Part shown: piece by piece, positions 7,928 through 17,504 of the stretch
Position numbering within the stretch: the first letter of the stretch is position 1
Layout: the number at the start of each line of letters is the position of its first letter
From: Alteromonas sp. 1_MG-2023
GTDB lineage: Bacteria; Pseudomonadota; Gammaproteobacteria; Enterobacterales; Alteromonadaceae
Assembly: GCF_030547075.1 (NCBI RefSeq)
Contig: NZ_JAUOQH010000010.1
Span: 62,001 to 126,000, forward strand
Length of the DNA stretch: 64,000 nucleotides
Direction: 5' to 3'
Translations under genes and position numbers: made by a program
Notes under the pieces: generated by a model
What the model saw: only the letters and a program-made list of their open reading frames with translations
Database searches by the model: none
What the model was told of the DNA's origin: nothing

Positions 7928-10123
7928 TTAGTCTTCGCTTTTTTCTTCAGGAACTGGGAAACCTCGGTCTCGCATTAACGCATCTACTTTGGCATCGCGG
8001 CCGCGGAATTTACGATAAGCTTCTGCTGGGTCCATGGCGTTGCGAACCGAAAATAGGTACTTCACCAGGCGATCACCCACTTCTTTATCGTAGAAACCAC
8101 CAGGGGCATCCATAAAGGCTTCAGCTGCATCTGCAGTTAATACTTCTGCCCACATGTAACCATAATAGGCTGCGGCATAACCTTCACCAGAGAATACGTG
8201 ACCAAACTGTGGAGTACGGTGGCGCATTACAATCTCTTCCGGCATACCTAACTTTTTAAGCTCTTCACGCTCAAAGGTGTCTGGGTCGATGCTAGCAGGA
8301 TCTGTTGTATGGTATTTCAAATCCATAATGGCAGATGCCATGTACTCAGTGGTTTTGAAACCTTCATTGAAGGTAGAAGCCTTTTTAATCTTAGCCACTA
8401 ATTCTGCAGGAATAGGCTCGCCTGTTTCATAGTGTACTAAGAACTGATTGATGACTTCATCGGTGGTTAACCAGCGCTCTAATAGTTGCGACTGGAATTC
8501 GGTGTAATCACGAACACCCGAGTGCGAAGAAGGGTACTTCACGTCAGCAGATAAGAAATGCAGTGCGTGTCCAAATTCGTGGAAATAGGTTTCTGCATCA
8601 TCAAATGAAATCAGTGTAGGTTCGCCTTCAGCACCTTTTACAAAGTTAGAGTTGTTAGAAGACAACACCGTCTTTTTGCCATCGAAGGTGGTAGATGAGC
8701 GATAGGTTGTTGCCCATGCTCCAGAACGCTTCCCTTTACGAGAGAACGGATCTAAGTACCACAAACCAATGTGTTCACCTGAATCTTTGTCAGTCACTTC
8801 CCATACTTTTACGTCTTCGTGGAATACAGGTACTTTACCTTCTTCAACAGGCGTAAAGTTGAAATTAAACAAACGGCCCGCTACGTAGAACATAGCGTCA
8901 CGCAATTTATCTAACTGAAGATATTGTTTCACTTCATTAGAGTCTAAATCGTATTTTTCTTGACGAACTTTTTCTGCATAGAAGCGATAATCCCAAGGCT
9001 CAATAGTGATATCTGCGCCTTCAGCATCAGCAACTGCTTGCATGTCAGCAACTTCTTGCTCAACCCGGGCAATGGCTGCTGGCCAAACCTTCATCATTAG
9101 ATCCATCGCGTTTTCAGGGTTCTTCGCCATGCGATCTTCTAAACGCCATTGGGCGTAGTTTTCATACCCAAGCAATTCCACACGTTCATCTCGTAAGGTC
9201 AAAATGCGCTTAATGGTTTCGTTATTGTCGAACTCATCAGCGTTATCGCCACGGCTATAATAGGTGTTCCACACTTTTTCGCGCAATTCACGGTTAGTGG
9301 AATAGGTTAGGAAAGGGTCCATAGATGAACGGGTATTAGTAATTGCGTATTTTCCCGACTCACCACGAGTTTCGGCCGCAGATTTAGCGCCTTTTACAAA
9401 AGACTCAGGCAGGCCACCTAGTTGGTCTTCAGTAATATAAGTTACATAATTTTCTTCATCCGCCAGTACGTTATTTGAGAATGACGTGTAAAGGGTAGCT
9501 AACTCTTCGTTGATTGCGGCATAGCGCTTTTTAGCTTCGCTATCTAATGTAGCGCCATTGCGTGCGAAGCCGTTGTAGGTCATCCACGTTATACGCTGTT
9601 CTTCTTCGGTAAGAGTCGATAGTTCATCCGACTCATAAACCGCTTTAACACGCTCGAATAACTTTTCGTTTTGTGTGATTTTGGTAGAAAATGCAGATAA
9701 CTTAGGTGACATTTCTACTTGAATAGCACGAAATTCAGGGCTAGATTTATTCGCGCTCCAAATGCCGTAGTAACGAAATACGCGGCTAAGTTCACTACCC
9801 GAACGTTCCATCTCTACAATCACATTTTCAAACGTAGGTGGCGCTGGGTTATTCGCAATTTCATCAATCTCTTTAAGATTGAGCTCCATTGCTTTTTCAA
9901 GGGCCGGCTTCAAATCTTCCAGTTTCATTTTATCGAAAGCAGGAACGCCACCGTATGGTCCTTTGAATTCTTGCAGGAGCACATTGTCAAACTGCTGCGT
10001 TTTTTGTGTTGCAGCTGCTTCAGTAGTATCTACTGAGGTTGTCTGAGGGGCTTTTTGCTCAGAACAAGCACTAAGTGCAACCACTACCGCCATAGCGGTG
10101 AGTGAGGTTTTAAATTTTCCCAT
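7928..10123 (-). CDS. M3 family metallopeptidase (Dcp-like), lipoprotein
   Basis: A zinc oligopeptidase of family M3, close to peptidyl-dipeptidase Dcp, which removes C-terminal dipeptides. The 731 aa product has a signal ending in VVALSAC (lipobox, Cys at about 20) and then an acidic Ser/Thr linker, so it is probably anchored in an envelope membrane, unlike cytosolic oligopeptidase A. The active site is HEFGH at 515-519 within YFHEFGHALHFLSA, followed by the third-ligand region around SHSGVRDYTEFQSQ. The start is ATG with AGGAAAAAATA upstream. It probably degrades peptides in the periplasm for nutrition. A strong terminator follows. Confidence 0.92.
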   Translation of the reverse strand: MGKFKTSLTAMAVVVALSACSEQKAPQTTSVDTTEAAATQKTQQFDNVLLQEFKGPYGGVPAFDKMKLEDLKPALEKAMELNLKEIDEIANNPAPPTFENVIVEMERSGSELSRVFRYYGIWSANKSSPEFRAIQVEMSPKLSAFSTKITQNEKLFERVKAVYESDELSTLTEEEQRITWMTYNGFARNGATLDSEAKKRYAAINEELATLYTSFSNNVLADEENYVTYITEDQLGGLPESFVKGAKSAAETRGESGKYAITNTRSSMDPFLTYSTNRELREKVWNTYYSRGDNADEFDNNETIKRILTLRDERVELLGYENYAQWRLEDRMAKNPENAMDLMMKVWPAAIARVEQEVADMQAVADAEGADITIEPWDYRFYAEKVRQEKYDLDSNEVKQYLQLDKLRDAMFYVAGRLFNFNFTPVEEGKVPVFHEDVKVWEVTDKDSGEHIGLWYLDPFSRKGKRSGAWATTYRSSTTFDGKKTVLSSNNSNFVKGAEGEPTLISFDDAETYFHEFGHALHFLSADVKYPSSHSGVRDYTEFQSQLLERWLTTDEVINQFLVHYETGEPIPAELVAKIKKASTFNEGFKTTEYMASAIMDLKYHTTDPASIDPDTFEREELKKLGMPEEIVMRHRTPQFGHVFSGEGYAAAYYGYMWAEVLTADAAEAFMDAPGGFYDKEVGDRLVKYLFSVRNAMDPAEAYRKFRGRDAKVDALMRDRGFPVPEEKSED

Positions 10124-10459
10124 TATTTTTTCCTGTCTTATTATGGTTATATTTTCTTTTTAATCTTTTCTTAACGCTCTGTAAAGCAAGCCTATTCTTA
10201 CACACTAAAGGTGTAAGTTAGATTCTCACTTTATCTACTTTACTTCCATACCCTACCCATACTATGTCATAGCAAAATTAACTTAAATGTCCCTTAACGT
10301 ATTAACCTGCAAGACCAACGAGAATGCGAGTAATAGCGCCTATATGGCACTCATCGAAAAGAGCGTAAAACCGATTGAAAATTTTGCATTAATCAATACA
10401 CTTCGCGCCATTGAACTTCCCACTTATCACTAACTTGTCATCGTTTAAGGAGTATTGGC
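10124..10459. other. Divergent intergenic region with a short inverted repeat
   Basis: The 336 bp between the divergent peptidase and YgjV genes hold no convincing gene. One perfect 7-bp inverted repeat, CTTACAC (10197-10203) and GTGTAAG (10211-10217), could be a regulator site. Both promoters must lie here, but I cannot place them with confidence. Confidence 0.4.
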
Positions 10460-10978
10460 GTGTTCGAATTGTTGCTTCATGCAATTCCGGTATTGTTTGC
10501 TATTGGATCATTTTGGTCTAACACAGAGCGCAAACTTTTATTATTGAATCTAGGATTGTGTGTGGCGCTAGCCAGCCTGCTTGCTTTTGAACAAGCCTGG
10601 GGCGGGGTAGTAGTGATTATGGTGGCAGGGTTGAGTACCACCTATCGGGTAGTCACTCAAAAGCTTTTACCCGCGTATGCCACTTACATTATTTTGGCTT
10701 TAATGACGGTGCTTGTGGCAAGTATAAATACCCTTACGGGTAAGACGGGTTTGCTAGAACTTATGCCAGTACTGACGTTTATGGTGTATCGCTTTGGCGA
10801 GTTACACTGCAAAGAAGCAGGGCTGCGCATTTGTATGATAATAGGCTCGATAAACTTTACGGTCTACGGTGTGGCTACTGAAACATGGGGGCTGGCGATT
10901 ACTGAAGCCTTGTTCGCTATTTCAAATGCATGGTATTACGTTAAGTTACGCAAGCAGGTTGCTGCGCTGTCAGTATAA
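10460..10978 (+). CDS. YgjV-family inner membrane protein
   Basis: A 172 aa protein with about six hydrophobic helices across nearly its full length, matching the YgjV family in length, in the FWSNTERKLLLLN loop after helix 1 and in the closing NAWYYVKLRKQ. The start is GTG with TAAGGAG 7 nt upstream. The family has no established function. It stands alone on the plus strand between a divergent peptidase gene and convergent purU, ended by a shared terminator. Confidence 0.8.
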   Translation: MFELLLHAIPVLFAIGSFWSNTERKLLLLNLGLCVALASLLAFEQAWGGVVVIMVAGLSTTYRVVTQKLLPAYATYIILALMTVLVASINTLTGKTGLLELMPVLTFMVYRFGELHCKEAGLRICMIIGSINFTVYGVATETWGLAITEALFAISNAWYYVKLRKQVAALSV

Positions 10979-11012
10979 AGTCAGGTAACCGGCCGCACCG
11001 GAATTAAAAAAG

Positions 11013-11046
11013 CCAGACGAGTCACTTCACTCTCGTCTGGTTTTTC
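11013..11046. terminator. Bidirectional terminator between the YgjV gene and purU
   Basis: CCAGACGAG (11013-11021) and CTCGTCTGG (11032-11040) pair perfectly over a 10-nt loop. TTTTTC follows on the plus strand and an A-run precedes, so it can end transcription from both sides. Confidence 0.88.
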
Positions 11047-11080
11047 TGTTTATCTTATGCCGAATTTATAAAACGGTGAC

Positions 11081-11935
11081 TTACGCAAACACCACGGTTT
11101 TATTGCGATGAATAATCACGCGGTCTTCTAAATGATAACGTACGCCGTGGGCAAGAGCGGTTACTTCGCAGTCTTTCCCTTTTCTCACCATATCAACAGC
11201 GCTGTCGCTGTGGCTAATACGCTTAACGCTTTGCTCAATGATAGGGCCTTCGTCTAGGTCTTTAGTCACGTAATGGCAAGTTGCGCCAATAAGTTTAACC
11301 CCACGATCGTAAGCCTGTTGATAAGGTTTCGCCCCAGCAAAGCTAGGTAAGAAGCTATGGTGAATATTAATCGCTTTACCTTGAAGCTGTTGGCATAAGG
11401 TATTGGGCAAAATTTGCATAAAACGGGCAAGTACCGTCAGGTCGATTTTATACTCTGCTAACAGGGTAGAGATTTGCGCAAACGCAGCCTCTTTACCTAG
11501 TGCTTTAAAGTCTACCCAATGAAAGGGCACTTTGTACCAATCGGCGAATTGCTTCATTTGCGGGTGGTTGCCAATAATGCACGGAATATCGCAATCAAGC
11601 TCGCCTGTGTGCCAGCGATGCAGTAAATCAACCATACAGTGAGATTCCACACTGCCTAGCAAGGCAACGCGCTGCTTTTTACGTGAATCAGAAAGTTTCC
11701 AATTCATTTGGAATTCATTGGCCAAAGGCGCAAATTCTGCTAAAAAGCTGTCGTAATCTAACCCAATAGAATCGGCACCAATTTCGTGGCGCATAAAGAA
11801 TCTACCGGTTTGTAAATCGGTGTGATGGTTAGCTTCAACAATGGTGGCACCATGGCTGGCTAAAAACTGAGAAACACTGGCAACTAAGCCAATTTGGTCA
11901 GGGCAATCTATTACTAATCGAAACGTTTGTTGCAT
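11081..11935 (-). CDS. purU: Formyltetrahydrofolate deformylase
   Basis: PurU hydrolyses 10-formyl-THF to formate and THF, feeding formate to purine synthesis and balancing one-carbon pools. The 284 aa protein has an N-terminal ACT regulatory domain (about 5-80, starting RLVIDCPDQIGLVASVS) and a formyltransferase-fold domain (about 88-280). The catalytic trio is visible: N190 and H192 in AINIHHSFLPSF, and D228 in LDEGPII. Length and layout match E. coli PurU, in which the ACT domain senses Met and Gly. It lies upstream of a shared terminator. Confidence 0.96.
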   Translation of the reverse strand: MQQTFRLVIDCPDQIGLVASVSQFLASHGATIVEANHHTDLQTGRFFMRHEIGADSIGLDYDSFLAEFAPLANEFQMNWKLSDSRKKQRVALLGSVESHCMVDLLHRWHTGELDCDIPCIIGNHPQMKQFADWYKVPFHWVDFKALGKEAAFAQISTLLAEYKIDLTVLARFMQILPNTLCQQLQGKAINIHHSFLPSFAGAKPYQQAYDRGVKLIGATCHYVTKDLDEGPIIEQSVKRISHSDSAVDMVRKGKDCEVTALAHGVRYHLEDRVIIHRNKTVVFA

Positions 11936-12074
11936 GGAATTGAGGTCTCACTAAATAAGACCCCCTTTTTACCCAGCTACGCCAGTGAAGTAAAGGCTTT
12001 TAGGGTGAAAAGGCGTCAGCGAAATAGGCTATTTTGCTATAAATAATATCGCCAGAGAGATTTGCACTGGGGTA

Positions 12075-12779
12075 CTACTCATCATTAATGCCTCGGCGCA
12101 GTTTTTCACGCACCGACATATTGTGCCTTAAATTCCAACTTTGCCTAATTGGATACGTAACCCCTTGCGGTGTAGAGACAGATTCAAACAAGTGAAACGC
12201 AGAGGCATGCATTTCAACGTGAGGCGTATATAAAGGCACGGGAAGCGCCACGGTGGCTTTTCGAATAACAGTAACATGGGGCGAAAAACCTTTTCCATCC
12301 ACCTCAATCGTCGCCGCTCGGGCGGCTTTACGAGTCGATTTAGCCAATGCCATGAGCTCTACTGGTGGCGACTCTGGTGCTGCAAAAAGAATTTTGGGGC
12401 CGTTCCAAATACCTGTTGTATCTAGGGTTAGAGAAAAAGGCGTATGTACTAGCGTGTCTAGCTCAGCAACTAACGCCTCATGCTGCCGGTGAGTAATATG
12501 ACCAAGAAAACTTAAGGTCATATGATAATTGGCTGCGTTTACCGCATAAGGTTGGGATGCGCCTGAGTCACGTCTTTTGCCTTTGCTGTCTTTACTTTTA
12601 TTTCCCCTGCCGTCGCTCCCTCTACCCCCGCTCCTTCTACCTTCATTTTGGGCTCGGCCGTCAGAAAGAGTGAACATGTTGCGGGCTGTTACCTCTGGGA
12701 GGGCTTGTTGCCGCCAACTATCAAGGGCTAATTTTTCTGTTGAATGTAAATCTAAACCAATGAAACAACGCATACCCAC
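12075..12779 (-). CDS. thpR: RNA 2',3'-cyclic phosphodiesterase with basic low-complexity insert
   Basis: A 2H phosphoesterase (LigT/ThpR) that opens 2',3'-cyclic phosphates of RNA and can ligate tRNA halves in vitro. Both catalytic tetrapeptides are present: HMTL at 86-89 within YHMTLSFLGH, and HVTV at 168-171 within FSPHVTVIRK. The N-terminal MRCFIGLDL strand is also typical. At 234 aa it exceeds the usual 175-190. The excess is a Gly/Ser/Arg/Lys-rich segment at about 40-75 (GGRGSDGRGNKSKDSKGKRR) placed between the first strand-helix unit and the first active-site strand. The insert is unusually basic and likely disordered. Confidence 0.9.
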   Translation of the reverse strand: MGMRCFIGLDLHSTEKLALDSWRQQALPEVTARNMFTLSDGRAQNEGRRSGGRGSDGRGNKSKDSKGKRRDSGASQPYAVNAANYHMTLSFLGHITHRQHEALVAELDTLVHTPFSLTLDTTGIWNGPKILFAAPESPPVELMALAKSTRKAARAATIEVDGKGFSPHVTVIRKATVALPVPLYTPHVEMHASAFHLFESVSTPQGVTYPIRQSWNLRHNMSVREKLRRGINDE

Positions 12780-12960
12780 TCCTCTATCTACGTGTAATTA
12801 GCTCAACACGCCCTAGTTAATAGAAAATGATTTCAACCCCAATGGACATATCGTCAGGTGTCTTTATTTTGCTGTGCTTATGCTAGTAAGCATTAACGTA
12901 ATGCAGAACTTCAGCTACAGGTAAATTCAAGTACAATAGTGTGAGAAGTTTATCTAGGTA

Positions 12961-15564
12961 TTGCAAACCTTTATGTTACAGCCGTTATTACATTTACCCG
13001 CCGCCCAGCTTATTGAACCCGTTAACACGGAGATTGGCGAAAATAACCTTATCATAGGTGCACCGCCAGGTGCAGGTAAGTCGACGGTACTGCCACTTTC
13101 CCTTTCAAGTGCGATACCACACGGAAAAATCTTACTCATGCAGCCTCGCCGGGTAGTGGTAAGAAATTTGGCGAATTTTTTGGCAAGCGTACTCAATGAA
13201 AAAGTGGGTGACACGGTTGGCTACCGCATTAAAGGCGAAAGCAAGGTAGGAAAGAACACCCGCCTTGAACTCATTACCGAAGGTATACTCGCCAGAATGA
13301 TTCAGTCAGACCCAGAGCTTTCTGGGGTGTCGGCCATTGTATTTGATGAATTTCATGAACGCAGCATTCATAGCGACTTTGGCTTAGCACTGGCTCTCGA
13401 TGTGCAAGGGGGCTTGCGGGAAGATCTCCGTCTAGTGGTAATGTCTGCCACCCTTGATGTAGCGCCGCTGACTGCATTAATGGATAATCACGGCGCTGTG
13501 CCAGTAAGCAACCTGAACACAGAAGGCCGAACCTTCCCTGTTAATATGCACTATAGCAAAGACGTTCTAGCCCATGAGGTGGTTGGCGCCACCGCAGAGG
13601 TGACTACCCGAGCGTTTTCTCAGCATCAAGGTGATGTATTGGTATTTTTGCCAGGAAGCGGAGCCATTGCTGGGGTAGCACAACGACTCTCCACACTGGT
13701 GGATAAATACGATATTGCATTGCACTCACTTTTTGGTGCGATGGGAAAAGATGCCCAACAAGCCGCTATCAACCCCGATCCTCAAGGGCGACGTAAAATC
13801 ATTTTAGCCACCAATATTGCCGAAACTAGTTTAACCATAGAAGGGGTTAAGGTGGTGGTAGATAGTATGTGGGAGAATCAAGCGCAATATAACCCTTCCA
13901 GTAGTTTTACTCAGTTGATGCAACAACGTATATCTCGTGCTTCGGCTATTCAACGGGCGGGTCGAGCAGGGCGTGTCAGCGAGGGTGATTGCTACCGGCT
14001 ATGCAGCCAAAGCAGTTTTGAGCGCATGGCGCAGCACAACGCCCCGCAGGTATTACGAGAAGATGTGTCGTCCTTATTACTAGATGCGTTGCAATGGGGT
14101 GCTACACCCTCATCATTGGCCATGTTAACTCAGCCAAGCACTGCGCAGTTAAAGGTGGCTCATTATAATTTAACCACCATTGATGCCCTTAGATCCCTGG
14201 ATGACAGCCAAATAATAACCCCTTATGGCCGAACGCTGTCTAACATACCCTGTCATCCGAATTTGGCGAATTTATTAGTACGCTGCGAGCAAGGTGTGCA
14301 AGGGGTAGGGCCAGCAATGCAAAGGAAACTTAAATGTGCTGCGCCCATCGTGGTGGCATTGGCCGAAAACCTAGGTGGGCAGTTTACACAAACTTATGTT
14401 ATTGATGCCCTGTTGAATCTTGATGGTCAAACGCGCAAGCAGCTTCATCAGCAAGCATCTAAATATGCTAAATATGTTGGTGTTAATCAGAACGATTTGG
14501 ACATTAACAAAATAGACGAAGATGCATTGGCCCTTTGTATTGCTATTGCCTTTCCTCAGCGGGTGGCGTTTTATCGCGGTCTAGCTTCTGACAAGGCGAA
14601 CGGAGGGGTTAATGGAAAACAAAGCGGATATAAGCTCGCCAGTGGCAAGGGCGGTGAGTTAGAGCGGCATTCTCCCCCTCAGTGGTTGGCAGTTTTACAT
14701 GGTCAGCAAACCGGAAATACGGTGAAATTCAGGCTAGCCCAGCCTATTGATGAAGCGCTGCTTCGCGCTGTGTTCCCAGATGAGTTTACTCATAAAAAAC
14801 AAGTGCGCTTTAATGTTGCAAAAAAGGTGATGGAAGCACGGGTTACTACCGGTTTTCATGCCATCGACTTAGCCAGTGAACCTGTGTCAGGGCAAGAGAA
14901 GCAGCAAGATAATAGCTTTTGGAAAAAACAGACTGCTCATGCTTGGTTTGAATATTTAGAGAATATCCCAGTAAGTGAGTGGCCGCTAACTGAGGGGGAC
15001 TGGCAGTGGTGGAACAGGCTTAAACTTGCCGCTTCATTGAATTTACCCCAATCGCAGGCGTTCGATAAGCCAGACCCATGGCCACAGTCTTTGGCGGCAT
15101 TAATGCACAGCGCAAAAGAGGCATTAATTGAGCCTTTAAGCCGATGTGAGTCGTTGACAAAACTACAAAAGTTGCCATGGAAAAACACGCTGAATAATGC
15201 ACTAAGCTGGCCGCAACAAGATGCTCTAGCTTCACTATTACCTACCCATATTGCTATACCCACAGGGCGCGATGCTACACTTGATTACAGGGATAATGGT
15301 GATGTGGTGCTAGCGGTTAAAATGCAGGAGATGTACAGCCAAACAGCCCCCCTTACGGTGGCCGGTGGCAAAACCAATATAGTGTACGAATTATTGTCGC
15401 CAGCAGGACGACCGCTTCAAACGACTAAAGATTTAGCTGGGTTTTGGACGGGGAGTTATTTAGCGATTCAAAAAGAAATGAAGGGGCGTTACCCCAAGCA
15501 CTTTTGGCCTGATGAACCCGCTACCGCTAAACCCACTGCCAGAACAAAGAAGGCAATGGGTTAA
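12961..15564 (+). CDS. hrpB: ATP-dependent RNA helicase HrpB
   Basis: A DEAH-box helicase of the HrpB family, in the size range of E. coli HrpB (about 810 aa) at 867 aa. Visible motifs: Walker A GAPPGAGKS (33-41), DEFH (129-132), SAT (162-164), and motif VI QRAGRAGR (331-338), then the HA2 and HrpB C-terminal domains with the closing motif KHFWPDEPATAKPT. Its cellular role is poorly defined; RNA or mRNA metabolism is presumed. The frame begins with TTG 12961; an ATG at 12973 is an alternative. Neither has an ideally placed ribosome site. It is divergent from thpR and convergent with the transglycosylase gene. Confidence 0.95.
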   Translation: MQTFMLQPLLHLPAAQLIEPVNTEIGENNLIIGAPPGAGKSTVLPLSLSSAIPHGKILLMQPRRVVVRNLANFLASVLNEKVGDTVGYRIKGESKVGKNTRLELITEGILARMIQSDPELSGVSAIVFDEFHERSIHSDFGLALALDVQGGLREDLRLVVMSATLDVAPLTALMDNHGAVPVSNLNTEGRTFPVNMHYSKDVLAHEVVGATAEVTTRAFSQHQGDVLVFLPGSGAIAGVAQRLSTLVDKYDIALHSLFGAMGKDAQQAAINPDPQGRRKIILATNIAETSLTIEGVKVVVDSMWENQAQYNPSSSFTQLMQQRISRASAIQRAGRAGRVSEGDCYRLCSQSSFERMAQHNAPQVLREDVSSLLLDALQWGATPSSLAMLTQPSTAQLKVAHYNLTTIDALRSLDDSQIITPYGRTLSNIPCHPNLANLLVRCEQGVQGVGPAMQRKLKCAAPIVVALAENLGGQFTQTYVIDALLNLDGQTRKQLHQQASKYAKYVGVNQNDLDINKIDEDALALCIAIAFPQRVAFYRGLASDKANGGVNGKQSGYKLASGKGGELERHSPPQWLAVLHGQQTGNTVKFRLAQPIDEALLRAVFPDEFTHKKQVRFNVAKKVMEARVTTGFHAIDLASEPVSGQEKQQDNSFWKKQTAHAWFEYLENIPVSEWPLTEGDWQWWNRLKLAASLNLPQSQAFDKPDPWPQSLAALMHSAKEALIEPLSRCESLTKLQKLPWKNTLNNALSWPQQDALASLLPTHIAIPTGRDATLDYRDNGDVVLAVKMQEMYSQTAPLTVAGGKTNIVYELLSPAGRPLQTTKDLAGFWTGSYLAIQKEMKGRYPKHFWPDEPATAKPTARTKKAMG

Positions 15565-15592
15565 AGCAGTAAACTAAGTCATCAAAAAGACC

Positions 15593-16819
15593 TTAGGCAC
15601 TCTTGTCGACTAAATCCAACGACTGCATAACATTTAGGCCTGGGAAACCATCAGCAATCATCTCGTTTGCAATTTGATAGTTGCGAATACCTTCACGGGT
15701 GGCAGGGCCAATTATTCCATCTGGGGTGCCAACATCGAAGCCGCGCTCGTTCAGTTTTTTCTGTAAACCAATAATATCGTTTCTGCTGTAAGCCGGTAAA
15801 TCAGGAAGAGGAGCAATAATGCCTTCTGCCCCAGAAATTCTATCGGCCAACACACCTACGGCAATGGCGTAAAACTCTGAGTTGTTCCAACGCATGATCA
15901 CCCGAAAGTTCTGGTAGCCCACAAATGCTGGGCCTGCATGTCCTGCAGGAACCACCACGTATGCTTTAGTATCGTCGTCGCCTAATGGGCTAGCATCGGC
16001 TTGTTTAACGCCTAGTTCACTCCACTGGCTCAATGTACGGCGGTTCTTATAACCAGAAAGTTGATAATCGAAACCTTCAGGAAGCTGCACTTCACGGCCC
16101 CAGCGAAAGCCTCGTTGCCAGCCTAGGCTAGCTAGAAAGTTGGCCGCAGAGGTTAGGGCATCTTCTTCGCTATTCCATAAATTGATTTGACCGTCATTGT
16201 CGCCATCTACTGCGTAGTGAGTATAAGCCGAAGGCATAAATTGCGTATGGCCCATAGCGCCAGCCCAAGAACCTACCATTTCTTCACGAGTGAGAGATTC
16301 ACGCTCGAATAATTTCACTGCCACTAATAATTCTTGGGTAAAATATTTACTTCTACGAGGATCACACGCCAATGTTGCTAGCGAATCAAGAACGGGCATT
16401 TTGCCTTTGTAATTGCCAAAGTTGGTCTCAAGGCCCCAGAAAGCTAATAAATAATGAGGTGGCACACCGTACTTATCGCTTAATTTATGCAACAAGTCTT
16501 TATGCTTTTCGTACATTTCCTTGCCTTTATTAGTACGCCAGTCGGTGACTCGCTTACTAAAGTAGCCTGGAAAGGTTTGAACGAATTCAGGTTGGCTTCT
16601 ATCAAGCTCAATAACGCGTGCTTGATACGCTAACGTGGGGAAAATAGCATCAACGGTTTGTTGGCTAACCCCTTGCTCAAGTGCTTTACTAGCCAATTGA
16701 GTGGTGCATGTGGAAAACGACTCATTGGCCATTGCTGAAGCACTACAAAGCCCCGATAGCAGCGCCGACATCATTGATACAGCAGTAACCCACTGCTTCC
16801 CTTTACCCTTAAAACCCAT
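15593..16819 (-). CDS. Lytic murein transglycosylase (MltB family) with peptidoglycan-binding domain
   Basis: This periplasmic enzyme cleaves glycan strands to 1,6-anhydro-MurNAc products. The 408 aa protein has a signal peptide (cleavage near residue 31), an SLT_2/MltB catalytic domain with the catalytic Glu131 in FWGLETNFGNYKG, the GAMGHTQFMPSAY signature near 206-218, and a C-terminal PG_binding_1 domain (about 340-400, LQKKLNERGFDVG...DGIIGPATR). There is no lipobox, so it is soluble and periplasmic, unlike E. coli MltB itself; this architecture is often called MltB2. It may work alongside the nearby PBP1b in wall remodelling. Confidence 0.93.
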   Translation of the reverse strand: MGFKGKGKQWVTAVSMMSALLSGLCSASAMANESFSTCTTQLASKALEQGVSQQTVDAIFPTLAYQARVIELDRSQPEFVQTFPGYFSKRVTDWRTNKGKEMYEKHKDLLHKLSDKYGVPPHYLLAFWGLETNFGNYKGKMPVLDSLATLACDPRRSKYFTQELLVAVKLFERESLTREEMVGSWAGAMGHTQFMPSAYTHYAVDGDNDGQINLWNSEEDALTSAANFLASLGWQRGFRWGREVQLPEGFDYQLSGYKNRRTLSQWSELGVKQADASPLGDDDTKAYVVVPAGHAGPAFVGYQNFRVIMRWNNSEFYAIAVGVLADRISGAEGIIAPLPDLPAYSRNDIIGLQKKLNERGFDVGTPDGIIGPATREGIRNYQIANEMIADGFPGLNVMQSLDLVDKSA

Positions 16820-16947
16820 AATTCAATTCCTGTATTGCGAGCATACATGCTATCTCAATGTGACTGTAAAACGCGAGTATAATTCAATGATGCGCTTAGG
16901 TTTATGGCCGACAACAGGGCAGTAACGTGAAAACGAACTATAAAGAG

Positions 16948-17151
16948 CTAGGCCGTAGGCGCTTGTTTGAGAATAGCGATAATCTCACTATCGTTGTTAA
17001 GTTCGGCTAGTTCGATTAAATACCCTTTTTGTAATTCATCAAGAGACCTATCGCCGAGGAGTTCTTTTACTCTGGCTGTTTCGCCCGCCACAATCGCAGA
17101 TTGCAGCCCTTCCATATTGGCAATGGAGTTGGCGTTATCTTTTGAAGTCAT
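16948..17151 (-). CDS. Small hypothetical protein, ankyrin-like
   Basis: From ATG 17151 (AGGT about 8 nt upstream) this is a 67 aa soluble protein. The frame is open upstream to a TTG at 17226, but that start lacks support. The sequence is acidic and helical, with a pattern (GLQSAIVAGETARVKELLGD, then ELAELNNDSEIIAILKQ) like one to one and a half ankyrin-type helix pairs. I do not recognise a named family. It is on the same strand as the transglycosylase gene, 128 nt upstream of it, and divergent from mrcB. Confidence 0.6.
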   Translation of the reverse strand: MTSKDNANSIANMEGLQSAIVAGETARVKELLGDRSLDELQKGYLIELAELNNDSEIIAILKQAPTA

Positions 17152-17375
17152 AAAATCTACCTGTGTTTGAGCATTTATGTTTTCTACGTGTCGTTTCGCA
17201 GAAACGATTGATTTTACAGGATGCAATTTTTCTAGTTGTTGCCAATAAGGAGCAGTGGTAGTGTTCGCTAACTTCTGACTAGTCTAACGCTGACCTTTAG
17301 TTGATTTATGACCTTTTTGAATATGTAGCGCGTAAATAACATCTTGCTGCATCAAAATTCTTCAGCATTCTCTGG

Positions 17376-17403
17376 AAATTGTGTGTAGAAAACTGCACAA
17401 TTT
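17376..17403. repeat. 8-bp inverted repeat upstream of mrcB
   Basis: AAATTGTG (17376-17383) and CACAATTT (17396-17403) are separated by 12 nt in the gap between the divergent 67 aa gene and mrcB. It could be a dimeric regulator site or an RNA hairpin. The rest of 17152-17504 shows no gene. Confidence 0.35.
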
Positions 17404-17504
17404 TCTAGCTTCATATCATCATGGCATTCTTAGTGGCAGTTAGTCGTAATCTCAGTGCAATTTTTAATGCAAAATACTCATAGCGTAAAAAGTGGCGTAA
17501 AAAA

